This document shows positions 1 to 10,300 of a stretch of DNA of 38,021 nucleotides, one piece after another. The stretch's first letter is position 1, and every line of letters begins with the position of its first letter. Source of the stretch: Lentisphaerota bacterium (GTDB lineage Bacteria; Verrucomicrobiota; Kiritimatiellia; RFP12; UBA1067); NCBI GenBank assembly GCA_015061665.1, contig SUWC01000024.1, forward strand, positions 1 through 38,021, written 5' to 3'. Both the position numbers and the translations under genes were made by a program. The notes beneath the pieces are model-generated. The model did not search any database and was not told the origin of the DNA. It saw only the letters and a list, made by a program, of their open reading frames with translations.

Positions 1-1917
1 TACACCCACTGGTTCCTCCCGATGACAGGCTCCACCGCCGAGAAGCACGATGCGTTCCTGGAGCTGAAGGACGGCGAGCCGATAATGGTTTTCAGCGGAA
101 AGAACCTGATCGTCGGCGAACCTGACGCAAGCTCGTTCCCCTCCGGCGGGATCCGCTCGACCTTCGAGGCGCGCGGCTACACGGCGTGGGATCCCACGAG
201 CCCCGCCTTCATCAAGCGCCACTCCAACGGCGCCACGCTCTGCATCCCCACGGCGTTCTGCGCATACACGGGCGAAGCCCTCGACAAGAAGACCCCGCTC
301 CTGCGCTCCATGCAGGCGCTCGACCGCTCGGTCCGCCGCCTGATGCGCCTGTTCGGGCGTCCCGAATCGCGCACGCTCTGCACGCTCGGCGCCGAGCAGG
401 AGTACTTCCTCGTCGACAAGAAGTATTGGGAGAAGCGCCCCGACCTCGTCTTCACGGGACGCACCCTCTTCGGCGCTGCTCCCGCCAAGGGACAGCAGCT
501 TGAGGACCATTACTTCGGGACGATACCCGACCGCGTCCTGTCGTTCATGAACGACGTCGAGCGCGGGCTCTGGAAGCTCGGCATCCCCGCCAAGACGCGC
601 CACAACGAGGTCGCGCCTGCGCAGTTCGAGCTCGCCCCAGTGTTCGAGGAGCTGAATCTCGCGACCGACCACAACATGCTGGTCATGGACACGCTGCGCA
701 ACGTCGCCGAGAAGTACGGCATGAAGTGCATCATGCACGAGAAGCCCTACGCAGGCGTAAACGGCTCGGGCAAGCACAACAACTGGTCCGTCGCCTACGG
801 CGGAAAGAATCTCCTCGACCCAGGCAGCGATCCTTCGGACAACGCCGTGTTCCTTACCGTCCTCTGCGCCGTGATTGAGGCTGTGGACAGGCATGCCGAC
901 ATCCTCCGCGCGACGGTTGCAGGCGCAGGCAACGACCATCGCCTTGGCGCGAACGAGGCTCCGCCAGCAGTCATTTCGATCTACCTCGGCGACCAGCTTG
1001 CAGAGGTCCTTGACAGGCTTGAGAAGGGCAAGGGCGGAAAGGTCAAGAAATCCGCGATGCTCAAGATCGGCGTCGACACGCTGCCGTCGCTTCCAAAGGA
1101 CGCGACGGACCGCAACCGCACGTCGCCTTTCGCTTTCACCGGCAACAAGTTCGAGTTCCGCGCACCCGGCGCGAGCGTCTGCTGCGCGGGTCCGATGACA
1201 GTCCTCAACACGATTGTGGCCGAGTCCATCGAGCGCATCGCAATTGAGCTGGAGGAACTGCTGGGCGGCGAGGAGTTCATCGCTTCCATCAGACCGGGCA
1301 AGCACACCGCCATCTTCCACGATTCGCTCCAGAAGGTCCTGCAGAAGTCGCTCAGCGCCCATAAGCGCGTCATATTCAACGGCAACGGATACGAGGACTG
1401 CTGGCTCAAGGAGGCCGCGAAACGCGGGCTCCCCAACGCGGCGACAACGCCTGAGGCTCTCTCCGCGCTCGCGAACAAGAAGAACCAGGCCCTGTTCAAG
1501 AAGTTCGGCGTGATGTCCGAGCGCGAAGTCCAGAGCCGCCACGACATCCTCATGGAGGAGTATGCGACGAAGGTCCGCATCGAAGGCGTCTGCACGCGCG
1601 ACATGGCGAGCGAGATGATCCTCCCCGCCGTAAAGGCAGAGTACGCCGCGACGGTCGATGCCCTTGCAAACGCCGAAAAGCTCGGCGCGAAGGGCGGCAC
1701 GAAGGCGCTGCGGGAAGACATGGAGGAAATCGGAGCGGGGCTTGACGACCTGAAGTCGGGGATCAAGAAGCTCGACGGCGCTCTGGAAGGCAAGGATTCC
1801 GCCAGCATCCTCGCTGCGATGAAAGAGGTGCGCTCCGCGTCGGACTACCTTGAGCACAAGGTCGCCGATTCGCGCTGGCCCATGCCCAAGTACAGCGAAC
1901 TACTATTCAACTACTGA
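1..1917 (+). CDS. glnN: Glutamine synthetase type III (GlnN), 5'-truncated by window edge
   Basis: Makes glutamine from glutamate, ammonia and ATP in the cytoplasm. The frame is open from base 1 and reads [19 protein letters not shown], the junction found well inside type III enzymes (usually about 700 residues or more). The true start therefore lies upstream of the window, and the first in-window ATG at 22 is not the start. Family marks seen: [10 protein letters not shown] (catalytic-site glutamates), [18 protein letters not shown], and [12 protein letters not shown] with the conserved His. The C-terminal region from about 1500 on is the helical extension special to GSIII. The TGA stop (1915-1917) forms part of the GAGG ribosome site of the next gene, so the two are probably co-transcribed. 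Seen: family motifs and length. Inferred: nitrogen-assimilation role in this organism. Confidence 0.96.
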   Translation, partial: YTHWFLPMTGSTAEKHDAFLELKDGEPIMVFSGKNLIVGEPDASSFPSGGIRSTFEARGYTAWDPTSPAFIKRHSNGATLCIPTAFCAYTGEALDKKTPLLRSMQALDRSVRRLMRLFGRPESRTLCTLGAEQEYFLVDKKYWEKRPDLVFTGRTLFGAAPAKGQQLEDHYFGTIPDRVLSFMNDVERGLWKLGIPAKTRHNEVAPAQFELAPVFEELNLATDHNMLVMDTLRNVAEKYGMKCIMHEKPYAGVNGSGKHNNWSVAYGGKNLLDPGSDPSDNAVFLTVLCAVIEAVDRHADILRATVAGAGNDHRLGANEAPPAVISIYLGDQLAEVLDRLEKGKGGKVKKSAMLKIGVDTLPSLPKDATDRNRTSPFAFTGNKFEFRAPGASVCCAGPMTVLNTIVAESIERIAIELEELLGGEEFIASIRPGKHTAIFHDSLQKVLQKSLSAHKRVIFNGNGYEDCWLKEAAKRGLPNAATTPEALSALANKKNQALFKKFGVMSEREVQSRHDILMEEYATKVRIEGVCTRDMASEMILPAVKAEYAATVDALANAEKLGAKGGTKALREDMEEIGAGLDDLKSGIKKLDGALEGKDSASILAAMKEVRSASDYLEHKVADSRWPMPKYSELLFNY

Positions 1918-1927
1918 GGCCGTCACC

Positions 1928-2914
1928 ATGAAGAACGTACAGGAAATCGTCGATCTCGCAAGCGCCTACTACGGCAGCGCCGTCCTTTTCGCGGCGATCG
2001 ACGCAGGGGTTTTCGCCGCGGTCGAGAAATGTTCGGACGTCGCTTCCATCGCTCCCGAGATCAAGGGCGACGCGCGCGGCGTGAGGCTGCTTCTTGACGC
2101 CTGCGTCGCAGAGGGGCTTCTCGCAAAGGACGGCGATGCCTATTCCAACACGCCAGCAGGCAAGGCGGCGCTCGTTCCCGGCGGTCCCGCCGACCTGACG
2201 CGCGCCATCCGCTACAACCGCGACGTCTATCCCGCATGGGGAAGGCTGCTTGACTTCGTCCGCACCGGGAGGCCTGTCGAGAAGCCGGAGATACACCTTG
2301 GCGAGGATGCCGCGCGCACCAAGGCGTTCGCCGCGTCGATGTTTGGGCGCGCCTTTGGCATAGGGCGCGGAATCGTCCCGATGCTCGGCAACGTGGATGG
2401 ACGCATCCTCGATCTTGCCGGCGGTCCTGCCGCGTACGCGATTCTCATGTGCCAGGCGAATCCCGGGGCCTCCTGCGTCACGGTCGATCTCAAGGCGATA
2501 AGCGCCGAGGCTGCGGGCTATGTCGCGCAGTTCGGGCTCTCCAAGCGCATAGAGTGCCGTGCGGGAGACTATCATTCCGACGTGTACGAGGCGGAGTCGT
2601 ACGACGCCGTCACGATCTTCGGCGCGCTTCACCAGGAGTCGCCCGAGATGATCGTCGACATCCTCAGGCGTGCGAACGCCGCGCTGAAGAAGGGCGGCAG
2701 GCTCTACGTCCTCGACATGATGACCGACTCCACTCACACCGCGCCCGCGTTCTCCGCGCTGTTTGCCGTCAACATGGCGCTGACGACGGAAAACGGCTGG
2801 GTGTTCTCCGACGAGGAGCTGAAGGGCTGGATGCGCGAAGCAGGCTTCACGCCTGGGGAGACGCTTCACGCGGCCCCGCCTATGCCGCACTGGCTCGTCT
2901 GCGCTGCGAAGTAG
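1928..2914 (+). CDS. SAM-dependent O-methyltransferase-like protein
   Basis: A 328-residue protein of the plant/bacterial O-methyltransferase type. It has an N-terminal helical/winged-helix dimerisation part (about 10-90) and a class I SAM-binding fold whose motif I reads LDLAGGPAAY (161-170). An acidic residue at the end of the second strand (VTVDL) and the stretch FGALHQESPE (His225, placed where these enzymes have a catalytic His) also fit. The start was set at ATG 1928 because GAGG at 1916-1919 gives a normal 8-base spacing; an in-frame start at 1850 would overlap glnN and lacks family homology. Ten bases separate it from glnN. It ends 3 bases from the convergent epimerase gene. The substrate cannot be told from the sequence; motif I has a second Gly replaced by Ala (GGPAA rather than GGPG). 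Confidence 0.82.
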   Translation: MKNVQEIVDLASAYYGSAVLFAAIDAGVFAAVEKCSDVASIAPEIKGDARGVRLLLDACVAEGLLAKDGDAYSNTPAGKAALVPGGPADLTRAIRYNRDVYPAWGRLLDFVRTGRPVEKPEIHLGEDAARTKAFAASMFGRAFGIGRGIVPMLGNVDGRILDLAGGPAAYAILMCQANPGASCVTVDLKAISAEAAGYVAQFGLSKRIECRAGDYHSDVYEAESYDAVTIFGALHQESPEMIVDILRRANAALKKGGRLYVLDMMTDSTHTAPAFSALFAVNMALTTENGWVFSDEELKGWMREAGFTPGETLHAAPPMPHWLVCAAK

Positions 2915-2917
2915 CGT

Positions 2918-3865
2918 TCAGCGTTTCATGGACGCCATCATCCTGTCGAAGGCTTCCATCAGCCCGACGCGCGGTCTCCATCCGAGGCCGCGCAGCTTTT
3001 TGCAGTCGAGCTTCATGACGAATGGCGGCGCAAACCCGCGCTTGTCGGCGTCAGTGAAGTCGAAGACGAGCCTTGTGCCGGACTCGGGATGCGCGGCGAT
3101 GAGCGACTCCGCCATTTCGCGTATGGTGCAGAACGTGTCTTCGTTCGCAACCGTGTAGGCCGCGGCGGTTTCGCCGCGCTCGAGGATCGTCTTTATCGCG
3201 TCCACCGCATCGCCGAGGTAGCAGTAGCACCTTGCGGTCGTTCCTTCGGTCTTGAGCGTTATGTCGCGCTTTTCGAGTATCGCGCGGGCGAATTCCGCAA
3301 ATACGCGCTGGTCGTCGTAGCGGACTCCTTCGCCGAACGTCTGCGTCAGGCGCGCGATCTTAACTGGAACGCCGTATTCCTTCGCGTAGGAAACGCAGAT
3401 GTTCTCCGCCATGCGCTTCGACTCGGGATAGCACGAGCGCACCTGCACGGGGTCGAGGAATCCATAGTCCGTCTCCGTCACGGGATTCCCCGACGGCGTT
3501 CCGTACACTTCCATCGTGGAGAGGAACACTACCGACTTCGCGGCGCGCGCGCGTGCGAAGTCGAGCACGTTAGTCGTCCCTCCGAGGACGGTTGCAATCG
3601 TCTCCACCGGGCGTTCGACGAACGAGCGCGAGGACGTCTCGGACGCGGCGTGGACGATTGCGTCGGGTGCGCAGTCGGGAGCTTCGCCCGAGGTGACGTC
3701 CCATTTCACTATGCGGACGTTTGCGAGCCCCGAGAAGAGCGCTTCGGCCTTCTCTGTGTTGCGCGCTGCAGCGAACACCGTTGCGCCGTCGGACGCGAAT
3801 GAGCGCACTAGCGCGGCGCCGATGAGGCCTGTCGAGCCCGTTATGAGAACGCTGTCGTATTTCAT
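2918..3865 (-). CDS. NAD-dependent sugar-nucleotide epimerase/dehydratase (extended SDR)
   Basis: A 315-residue extended short-chain dehydrogenase. The Rossmann glycine motif ITGSTGLIG lies at residues 8-16. A Ser/Thr in LSTMEVYG and the catalytic Tyr146 and Lys150 (YPESK) follow, as in UDP-glucose 4-epimerase and dTDP-glucose dehydratase relatives. Such enzymes act on nucleotide-activated sugars in the cytoplasm. The start ATG (3863-3865) overlaps the TGA of the LicD gene by four bases (ATGA), implying translational coupling. Together the pair probably builds or decorates a surface glycan. The exact substrate is unknown. The N-terminal reading frame upstream of this ATG belongs to the other frame of the LicD gene and is not part of the protein. 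Confidence 0.88.
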   Translation of the reverse strand: MKYDSVLITGSTGLIGAALVRSFASDGATVFAAARNTEKAEALFSGLANVRIVKWDVTSGEAPDCAPDAIVHAASETSSRSFVERPVETIATVLGGTTNVLDFARARAAKSVVFLSTMEVYGTPSGNPVTETDYGFLDPVQVRSCYPESKRMAENICVSYAKEYGVPVKIARLTQTFGEGVRYDDQRVFAEFARAILEKRDITLKTEGTTARCYCYLGDAVDAIKTILERGETAAAYTVANEDTFCTIREMAESLIAAHPESGTRLVFDFTDADKRGFAPPFVMKLDCKKLRGLGWRPRVGLMEAFDRMMASMKR

Positions 3866-4779
3866 TGTCTGGAAGCCCTTGGTTGTGGAATCTTGAATTC
3901 GCCGAAAATCAGATGCTTCTCGCGCCTTTCGGGAGGAGGAGGCGTCATGTAGTTCGGACCGTATAGCCGCGCCATGTACGATTCCGAGTCCGTCGGAACG
4001 GGCACGTCGCGTCCCTCGAACTTTGCCGTTCGCGTCCCCCGCATTCCGTCGCGCAGCGTGAGTTCGCCGAAGAAGTGGCGCCGTCCTACGGGGAATGTGA
4101 CGTAGCGCGAGGATTCGCTGCGGCAGAGCGAGTTCCATCCGTCCCAGATGCGCGTCCACGCTCCGGTCGTGAGGAATGCGAGGAAGAAGCCGATTGCGCG
4201 CTTGATGCGGAACGAGGCGGAGTTGAGCCCCCATTCGCGGGTTAGGCGGCGTTCGGCGAAGTGCTTGCGGCAAGAATAGAGGAAGCCGAGCGCCAGCGAG
4301 CCGAGTCCGTGGAGCTTTCTGAGCAGGCTGTTGTCGAAAGTGGACTCCAGCATGAAGACGTCGATGAACGCGCCGTGCTCGATGTCGGAGGCGAGGAGGT
4401 CTTCGCGCGTGACGACGGACGAGCCGCGAAGGCGGATGCGCGGGAAGGCTAGTGGATAGCCGGAGGGCGAGCCAGGTTCGTAGACCGCGTATTTGTCGCC
4501 GAAGCGCCTGAGGAAGGCCTCCTTGAAGCGCGGCCATTCGTGGCGAGGCATGTTCACGTCGAGATCGTCGTCCCAGGGGATGAAGCCTGAGTGCCTCAGC
4601 GCGCCGAGGACCGAGCCTCCGCCGAGGGTCCATTCGGCATTGGCGTCCCCTGCGGCCGCGGCGAGGTCGTCCATCATCTCCGCGAGGCAATGCTGGAGCG
4701 CGCGCAGCTCGTCGTCGCCGAGCTCGCGCGCGCCCTTTGCGGTTGCCCGCTTGAAGTCGTCGAAAGTCGAAAGATTCAT
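3862..4779 (-). CDS. LicD-family phosphotransferase
   Basis: A 305-residue protein of the LicD family, which transfers phosphocholine or related phospho-groups onto cell-surface sugars and has a nucleotidyltransferase fold. The diagnostic N-terminal block is complete: LGGGSVLGALRHSGFIPWDD, followed by DLDV. It holds the Gly-Gly-Gly-Ser loop (53-56) and the metal-binding WDDDLD (69-74). The C-terminal part resembles other LicD proteins (ESSRYVTFPVGRRHFFGE, then VPTDSESYMARLYGPNYM). The start was placed at ATG 4777-4779, where family homology begins. It follows rhaA by 32 bases and is coupled to the epimerase by an ATGA overlap. Phosphocholine is only one possible donor group; the acceptor is unknown. 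Confidence 0.88.
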   Translation of the reverse strand: MNLSTFDDFKRATAKGARELGDDELRALQHCLAEMMDDLAAAAGDANAEWTLGGGSVLGALRHSGFIPWDDDLDVNMPRHEWPRFKEAFLRRFGDKYAVYEPGSPSGYPLAFPRIRLRGSSVVTREDLLASDIEHGAFIDVFMLESTFDNSLLRKLHGLGSLALGFLYSCRKHFAERRLTREWGLNSASFRIKRAIGFFLAFLTTGAWTRIWDGWNSLCRSESSRYVTFPVGRRHFFGELTLRDGMRGTRTAKFEGRDVPVPTDSESYMARLYGPNYMTPPPPERREKHLIFGEFKIPQPRASRQ

Positions 4780-4811
4780 TGGGTAACTACGGCGGCTTGC
4801 GCTGTAATAGG

Positions 4812-6050
4812 TCAGCGCTTGAGAAGGACGTCCTTCTCGTACTTCTGGACGGTCTTGAACCATTCCTCTCCGGCGGGGACCTTCATACGTGCGCAGAATT
4901 CGTCCCAGACGGCCTCGAAGGGGTAGTCCTTGAACTCTTCCTGGAGGACGAGCTGGGCGGTGAACGCTCCTGCGTCCTGGAGGTCCTTGAGCATGCCGTG
5001 CGGCGTCAGCATTGCCTTGAGGAGCTCCTTCTGCATGTTGCGCATGCCGAGCACCCAGGCCGCGACGCGGCAGATCGACGCGTCGAAGTAGTCGAGGGCG
5101 ATGATGAAGTTCTCAGGGCCCATCTTCACGATTTCCTGCGCTGCGGCGCGGAGGTCGTCGTTCTGGCGGATCACGTGGTCGGAATCCCAGCGGACGGGGC
5201 GCGAGATGTGGAACGCGACCTTGCCGAAGAACATGAGGAACGAGCTGATCTTGTCCGCGACGTTTTCGGTGAGGTGGAAGTGCCCCATGTCGAGAAGCGC
5301 GAGGATTCCGCGCGACTGCGCGTAGCCCATGACGAACTCGTGGGAGTTGACGGTGTAGCTTTCGACGCCGATGCCGAAGAGCTTCGACTCGAAGCAGGGG
5401 AGGACGCGCTTCTTGTCGTACTTCGCCTTCTTGAAGATCTTGTCGAGCGAGTCGGCCATGCGCTGGCGCGGCCCGAGGCGGTCGGACGGCTCGTCCTTGT
5501 ATCCGTCGGGGCACCAGAAGTTGATCGAGCAGGGCTTCTTCAGCTCCTTGGCGAAGTAGTCCGCGATCTCGAGGCACTTGATGCCGTGCTTGATCCAGAA
5601 CTTGCGGATCTCCGGGTCGGGGCTGGAGAGCGTGAGCCCGTCGACGACGTTCTTATGGGAGAAGAAGGTGGGGTTGAAGTCGAGTCCGTACCCGTTCTTC
5701 TTGGCCCACTTGACCCAGGGCTTGAACTGTTCGGGCCCGATCTTGTCGCGGTCTACGACCTTGCCGTTGTGGATGCCGTAGCATGCATGGAGGTTGACGC
5801 GGTGCTTTCCGGGGATGAGCTTCATCGCGAACTCGATGTCCGCCATCAGCTGCTCGGGGGTCGTTGCCTTCCCGGGGTAGTTGCCGGTCGTCTGGATTCC
5901 GTTCGACGCGCCGCCCACGGATTCGAATCCTCCGACGTCGTCGCCCTGCCAGCAGTGCATCGAAATCGGTATCTTCGCGAGGTCTGCGATCACCTTTTCG
6001 GTGTCGATGCCGATCTTGGCGAATTTTTTCTTGGCTTCCTTGTAGCTCAT
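4812..6050 (-). CDS. rhaA: L-rhamnose isomerase RhaA
   Basis: Converts L-rhamnose to L-rhamnulose, first step of rhamnose catabolism, in the cytoplasm. The 412-residue product matches the usual size (E. coli about 419). The N-terminus MSYKEAKKKFAKIGID and block SMHCWQGDDVGGFE are typical of RhaA. Downstream blocks such as HACYGIHNGK, LDFNPTFFSHK and the metal-site region IALDYFDASICRVAAW agree. Start ATG 6048-6050 has AAAGG about six bases upstream; a longer in-frame extension to 6389 would run into rhaT and was rejected. rhaT lies 46 bases upstream on the same strand. No rhamnulokinase, aldolase or RhaR/RhaS regulator lies in the window, so the rest of the pathway must be elsewhere. Confidence 0.96.
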   Translation of the reverse strand: MSYKEAKKKFAKIGIDTEKVIADLAKIPISMHCWQGDDVGGFESVGGASNGIQTTGNYPGKATTPEQLMADIEFAMKLIPGKHRVNLHACYGIHNGKVVDRDKIGPEQFKPWVKWAKKNGYGLDFNPTFFSHKNVVDGLTLSSPDPEIRKFWIKHGIKCLEIADYFAKELKKPCSINFWCPDGYKDEPSDRLGPRQRMADSLDKIFKKAKYDKKRVLPCFESKLFGIGVESYTVNSHEFVMGYAQSRGILALLDMGHFHLTENVADKISSFLMFFGKVAFHISRPVRWDSDHVIRQNDDLRAAAQEIVKMGPENFIIALDYFDASICRVAAWVLGMRNMQKELLKAMLTPHGMLKDLQDAGAFTAQLVLQEEFKDYPFEAVWDEFCARMKVPAGEEWFKTVQKYEKDVLLKR

Positions 6051-6096
6051 GTTGGCCTTTCTGTGTTTTGTTTCTTTTGGTTTTGCGCTGTCGATG

Positions 6097-7158
6097 TCAC
6101 AGCGACTTCGCGAGGACCGCAACGCCAATGGATGCGGCGAGGACGGCCAGGCCTGTGCCCAGGAACGTCTTCGTTTTCGCGCTCGTTCCCCTCCATTCGC
6201 CCAGGAACACTCCCAGCAGCGAGGAGAAGAGGACGCTTGAGCCCATGACGATCGCGAACGAGATGTAGGCGATCGATCCCGCGAAGCTTTCTCCGATCTT
6301 CTGGCAGGCGAACTGGCACGCCCAGATGACGCCGGCGAGTCCGCTCCAGAACACGACCCCCATGGTTGCGGGCCTGACGACAGTCGCATAGTCGGAAAAC
6401 GATTTGTTCTTGAAGTTCTGCTGCAGGCACCAGAGAAGGTTGACGACGAAGCCGCCGAAAAGGACCACGACCAGCACGGGCATGCCGCACCACAGCCTGT
6501 CCGCTCCCTTCGCCGCCGCTACGTCGGCGAGCGTAGTCCTCACGCCTTCCGCGGTGGTCCACTCCGCGCCCTGGAGCCCGAAGTTCATGCCGGCGGACGC
6601 GATGCCTGCCACGAGCGCGACGAGGATTCCCTTCTTGAAGTTGAATTCGGCTACGGACGCCTTCTTCGCCTCTTCGGGGAGTTCGTCCTCCTTGGACTTG
6701 CCCGCGAGTCCGACGAAGACAATGCCGAGCAGCGAGATTATGACGCTGGCGAGGGTCACTATGGCGGAGGTGTCCGCGACGAGGCTGGCGGCCTGTCCCT
6801 TGACGATCGGCGGAATGAGGGTTCCCGTCGCTGAGCAGAGTCCGCATCCGATCGCGAGCCCCAGTCCAACTCCGAGGTAGCGGATCATAAGTCCCCACGC
6901 GAGTCCGCCCACGCCCCACAGCGCGCCGAACCCCGCGCACATCGCAAGCGTCTTGGCGGGCGCTTCGCCGAGGACCCCGAACAGGCCAGGGACGGTCGCG
7001 TACGCGAGGGCGAGCGGGAAGAGGATGAGCCCGAATATTGCGTAAACTAGCCAGTAGCTTTCGTACCTCCACGACTTCACCTTGCGGAAGGGAAGCGCGA
7101 ACACGGCGCCGGCGAGTCCGCCAAGCGCCCATATAAGGGTGCCGATTGCAGTATCCAT
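6097..7158 (-). CDS. rhaT: L-rhamnose-proton symporter RhaT
   Basis: Inner-membrane importer of L-rhamnose driven by protons (drug/metabolite transporter superfamily). The 353-residue product is the usual length (E. coli 344). It is strongly hydrophobic with about ten transmembrane segments and a short charged central loop around GKSKEDELPEEAKKASVAEF. Conserved stretches include the N-terminal IGTLIWALGGLAGAVFALPF and FKKGILVALVAGIASAGMNF. Start ATG 7156-7158 is preceded by an AGGA site. It is the first gene of the leftward run rhaT-rhaA-LicD-epimerase. A promoter facing it lies at about 7198-7227. Confidence 0.94.
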   Translation of the reverse strand: MDTAIGTLIWALGGLAGAVFALPFRKVKSWRYESYWLVYAIFGLILFPLALAYATVPGLFGVLGEAPAKTLAMCAGFGALWGVGGLAWGLMIRYLGVGLGLAIGCGLCSATGTLIPPIVKGQAASLVADTSAIVTLASVIISLLGIVFVGLAGKSKEDELPEEAKKASVAEFNFKKGILVALVAGIASAGMNFGLQGAEWTTAEGVRTTLADVAAAKGADRLWCGMPVLVVVLFGGFVVNLLWCLQQNFKNKSFSDYATVVRPATMGVVFWSGLAGVIWACQFACQKIGESFAGSIAYISFAIVMGSSVLFSSLLGVFLGEWRGTSAKTKTFLGTGLAVLAASIGVAVLAKSL

Positions 7159-7197
7159 TGCTTTGTTTTTCCTTGTTGATTTTCCTCTTAGTGCAAT

Positions 7198-7227
7198 ATT
7201 TTAGCAAAAAGGTCCGAATTGGGCAAA
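7198..7227 (-). promoter_or_regulatory. Probable promoter of rhaT-rhaA operon
   Basis: On the minus strand a TAAAAT -10 box (7198-7203) lies 18 bases from a weak TTTGCC -35 box (7222-7227). Transcription would start near 7191, giving a leader of about 33 bases that contains the rhaT AGGA ribosome site. It is divergent from the ileS promoter 35-40 bases away. No regulator site was recognised. Confidence 0.5.
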
Positions 7228-7262
7228 CGAGGGGGTGGGTCTAACATGAACATGCGATATTT

Positions 7263-7271
7263 TGATATAAT
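7263..7271 (+). promoter_or_regulatory. Extended -10 promoter of ileS
   Basis: TGATATAAT, a perfect -10 hexamer with the TGn extension. The -35 region is poor, as expected for extended -10 promoters. Predicted start near 7278 gives a short leader of about 29 bases before the ATG at 7307. Same TGRTATAAT word as at five other sites in this window. Confidence 0.75.
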
Positions 7272-7306
7272 ATTCAGAAATACACACATGGAGCCGAGAG
7301 GTAGAG

Positions 7307-10300
7307 ATGTTCAAGCCGGTATCTAACAAAGTCGCGTTCCCTCAGATGGAAGAGGGAGTCCTTAAGTTCTGGTCGGAGAATTCGACCTTCGAGAAGAGCC
7401 TCGAGAAAAACAGGGGCAAGGAGCGCTATAGGTTCTACGACGGGCCGCCTTTTGCGACCGGCCTGCCGCATTACGGCCATTTGCTGGCCGGCACGATCAA
7501 GGACATCGTTCCGCGCTACCAGACGATGCGCGGCAAGTACGTCGAGCGCCGCTTCGGGTGGGATACCCACGGTCTGCCCATCGAGGCGCTTGCTCAGGAC
7601 GCCCTGGGCGTCGCGGGCGCGCCCGAGATCAAGAAGCTCGGCGTCGACAAGTTCAACGAGCAGTGCCGCTCAATGGTCCTCAAGTATGTCTCCGAGTGGC
7701 GCAAGACGGTCACGCGCATGGGGCGCTGGGTTGACTTCGACAACGACTACAAGACGATGAACCCCGACTTCATGGAGACCATCTGGTGGGTCTTCAAGCA
7801 GCTCTGGGAGCAGGGGCGCGTCTACAAGTCCCACCGCATCATGCCCTACAGCTGGAAGCTCTCGACGCCGCTGTCCAACTTCGAGGCTGGGTCCAACTAC
7901 AAGGACGTCCAGGATCCGACCGTGACGGTCAGGACGAAGCTTCTGGATTCCCTGGGCAAGCTGGACGATATAGAGGGAACCATATACCTCCTCGTCTGGA
8001 CGACAACGCCTTGGACTCTCCCGGAGAACCTCGCGATGTGCGTTGGCGCGTCGATTGACTACGTAGTCGTTCGCGACGTGACCGACGAGGCCCGTCCCCT
8101 GTACGTAATGGCGAAGGCAAGGCTTCCGCACATTTTCAAGAAGCCCGAGCAGTACGAGATCGTCCGTGAACTCAAGGGCTGCGAGATGAAGGGCTGGGAG
8201 TATGAGCCGATCTTCCCCTACTTCGCCGAAAAGCGCGCCGAGGGTGCGTTCCGCGTCCTCAACGACGACTACGTCACGACCGACGACGGCGTCGGCATCG
8301 TCCACATCGCGCCGGCGTACGGCGAGGACGACTTCCGCGTCTGCAAGGAGGCCGGCATCACGGCGTTCGTCGACCCGCTGGACGAGTCGTGCGCGTTTAC
8401 GGACATGCTCCCCGAGTTCAAGGGGCGCTTCTGCAAGGACTGCGACAAGGACCTCATCAAGATGCTCAAGGCGTCCGGCAAGCTTGTCCACCAGTCTACG
8501 ATCGTCCACTCGTATCCGTTCTGCGACCGCACCGACACGCCGCTCATCTACCGCGCGATCGACGCGTGGTACGTCAGGGTCGAGGATCTGCACGACAAGC
8601 TCGCCGCCAACAACGCGACCGTCCACTGGACGCCCGACTACGTAGGCGACAAGCGCTTCGGCAACTGGCTCAAGGAGGCTCGCGACTGGAACATAAGCCG
8701 CAACCGCTTCTGGGGCAGTTGCATACCGGTGTGGGTCAACGAGGCGGATCCCTCCGACATGATCTGCATCGGCTCGCGCGCGGAGCTCGAGGCTCTCTCC
8801 GGCGAGAAGGTGACCGACCTCCACAAGCACTTCGTCGACAAGATCCTCATCAGGAAGGACGGCAAGACCTACCGCCGCACTCCCGAGGTCCTCGACTGCT
8901 GGTTCGAGTCGGGCTCGATGCCCTACGCCCAGCAGCACTACATGGGGGAAAGCGACTTCAAGGACTACTTCCCCGCCGACTTCATCGCCGAAGGCCTCGA
9001 CCAGACGCGCGGCTGGTTCTACACTCTGATGGTGCTTGGCACCTGCCTGTTCGGAAAGTCGCCCTACCGCAACGTCATCGTGAACGGGCTTGTTCTCGCC
9101 GAGGACGGCAAGAAGATGTCAAAGCGCCTGAAGAACTACCCCGACCCCAACCTCATGCTCGACACGTACGGGGCGGACGCGATTCGCCTCTACATGATCT
9201 ACTCGCCCGTTGTCCGCGCCGAGAACCTCAAGTTCTCCGAGACCGGCGTGAAGCAGCTCATGCGCGACCTCCTCATCCCGTGGTGGAACGCCTACTCGTT
9301 CTTCGTAACGTACGCGAACGTCGACGGATTCCACGACGCAGAGGTCGTGTATCCCGAATCGGACAACGTCCTTGACCGCTGGATCGTTTCGTCGATGGAG
9401 ACGCTTGTCGCCGACGTGACGTCCGCTATGGACGCCTACGACCTCCAGAAGGCCGTCAGGCCCTTCGTGAAGTTCATCGAGGACCTCACGAACTGGTACA
9501 TCCGCCGTTCGCGCCGCCGCTTCTGGAAGTCCACGAACGACGGCGACAAGCTCTCCGCCTACCGCACGCTGCGCTACGTGCTCGTGCAGCTTTCGAAGGT
9601 CGCGGCTCCATTCACCCCGTTCATCGCGGAGGAGATATACCGCAACCTGCGCGGCGAAAGCGACCCAGAGTCGGTCCATCTCTGCGACTTCCCGACGGCC
9701 AACGCCGCAGCGCGCGACCTGGCCCTTGAGGCGAGGATGGGGTCCGTCCAGACCGTCGTCGAGCTTGGACGCCGCCTGCGCGCGGACAACAACCTCAAGG
9801 TCCGCCAGCCGCTTTCCGCCATCCGCGTGGCGGGCGCGGACGTGAATGGGCTCGAAGACCTCATCGAGGACGAGCTCAACGTCAAGCGCGTCGAGGCGGT
9901 TGCCGACGAGAGGGAGCTCTGCGAGGTTTCCTTCAAGGCCAACTTCAAGACCCTCGGAAAGCGCTGCGGCGCAAAGATGAAGGCCGTGGCTGCCGCGATT
10001 GCAAAGGGCGGGTTCGGCGAAGACAAACTCCTTGGACGTGGTTCGGGGACGCCGGAGTCCCCGTCCGTTCCGGTCGAAGGCATTGAAATCACTGCCGAGG
10101 ACGTTATCGTCACGCGCGCGCCGAAGGCGGGCCTTGTCGTCGCGTCCGAGGGGGCTGCCGTCGTCGGCATCGAAACCGCGCTCACGCCTGAGCTTGTCGC
10201 CGAGGGCAACGCGCGCGAGTTCGTCAGCCACGTCCAGTCGATGCGCAAGGATGCGGACTACGAGGTCACGCAGCGCATCGTCGTCGACATCGAGGCGGAC

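Noticed and set aside
22..24. ATG at 22 as the start of glnN
   Set aside because: The frame is open to base 1 and the residues before it (YTHWFLP) are conserved GSIII sequence, so the gene is cut by the window edge.
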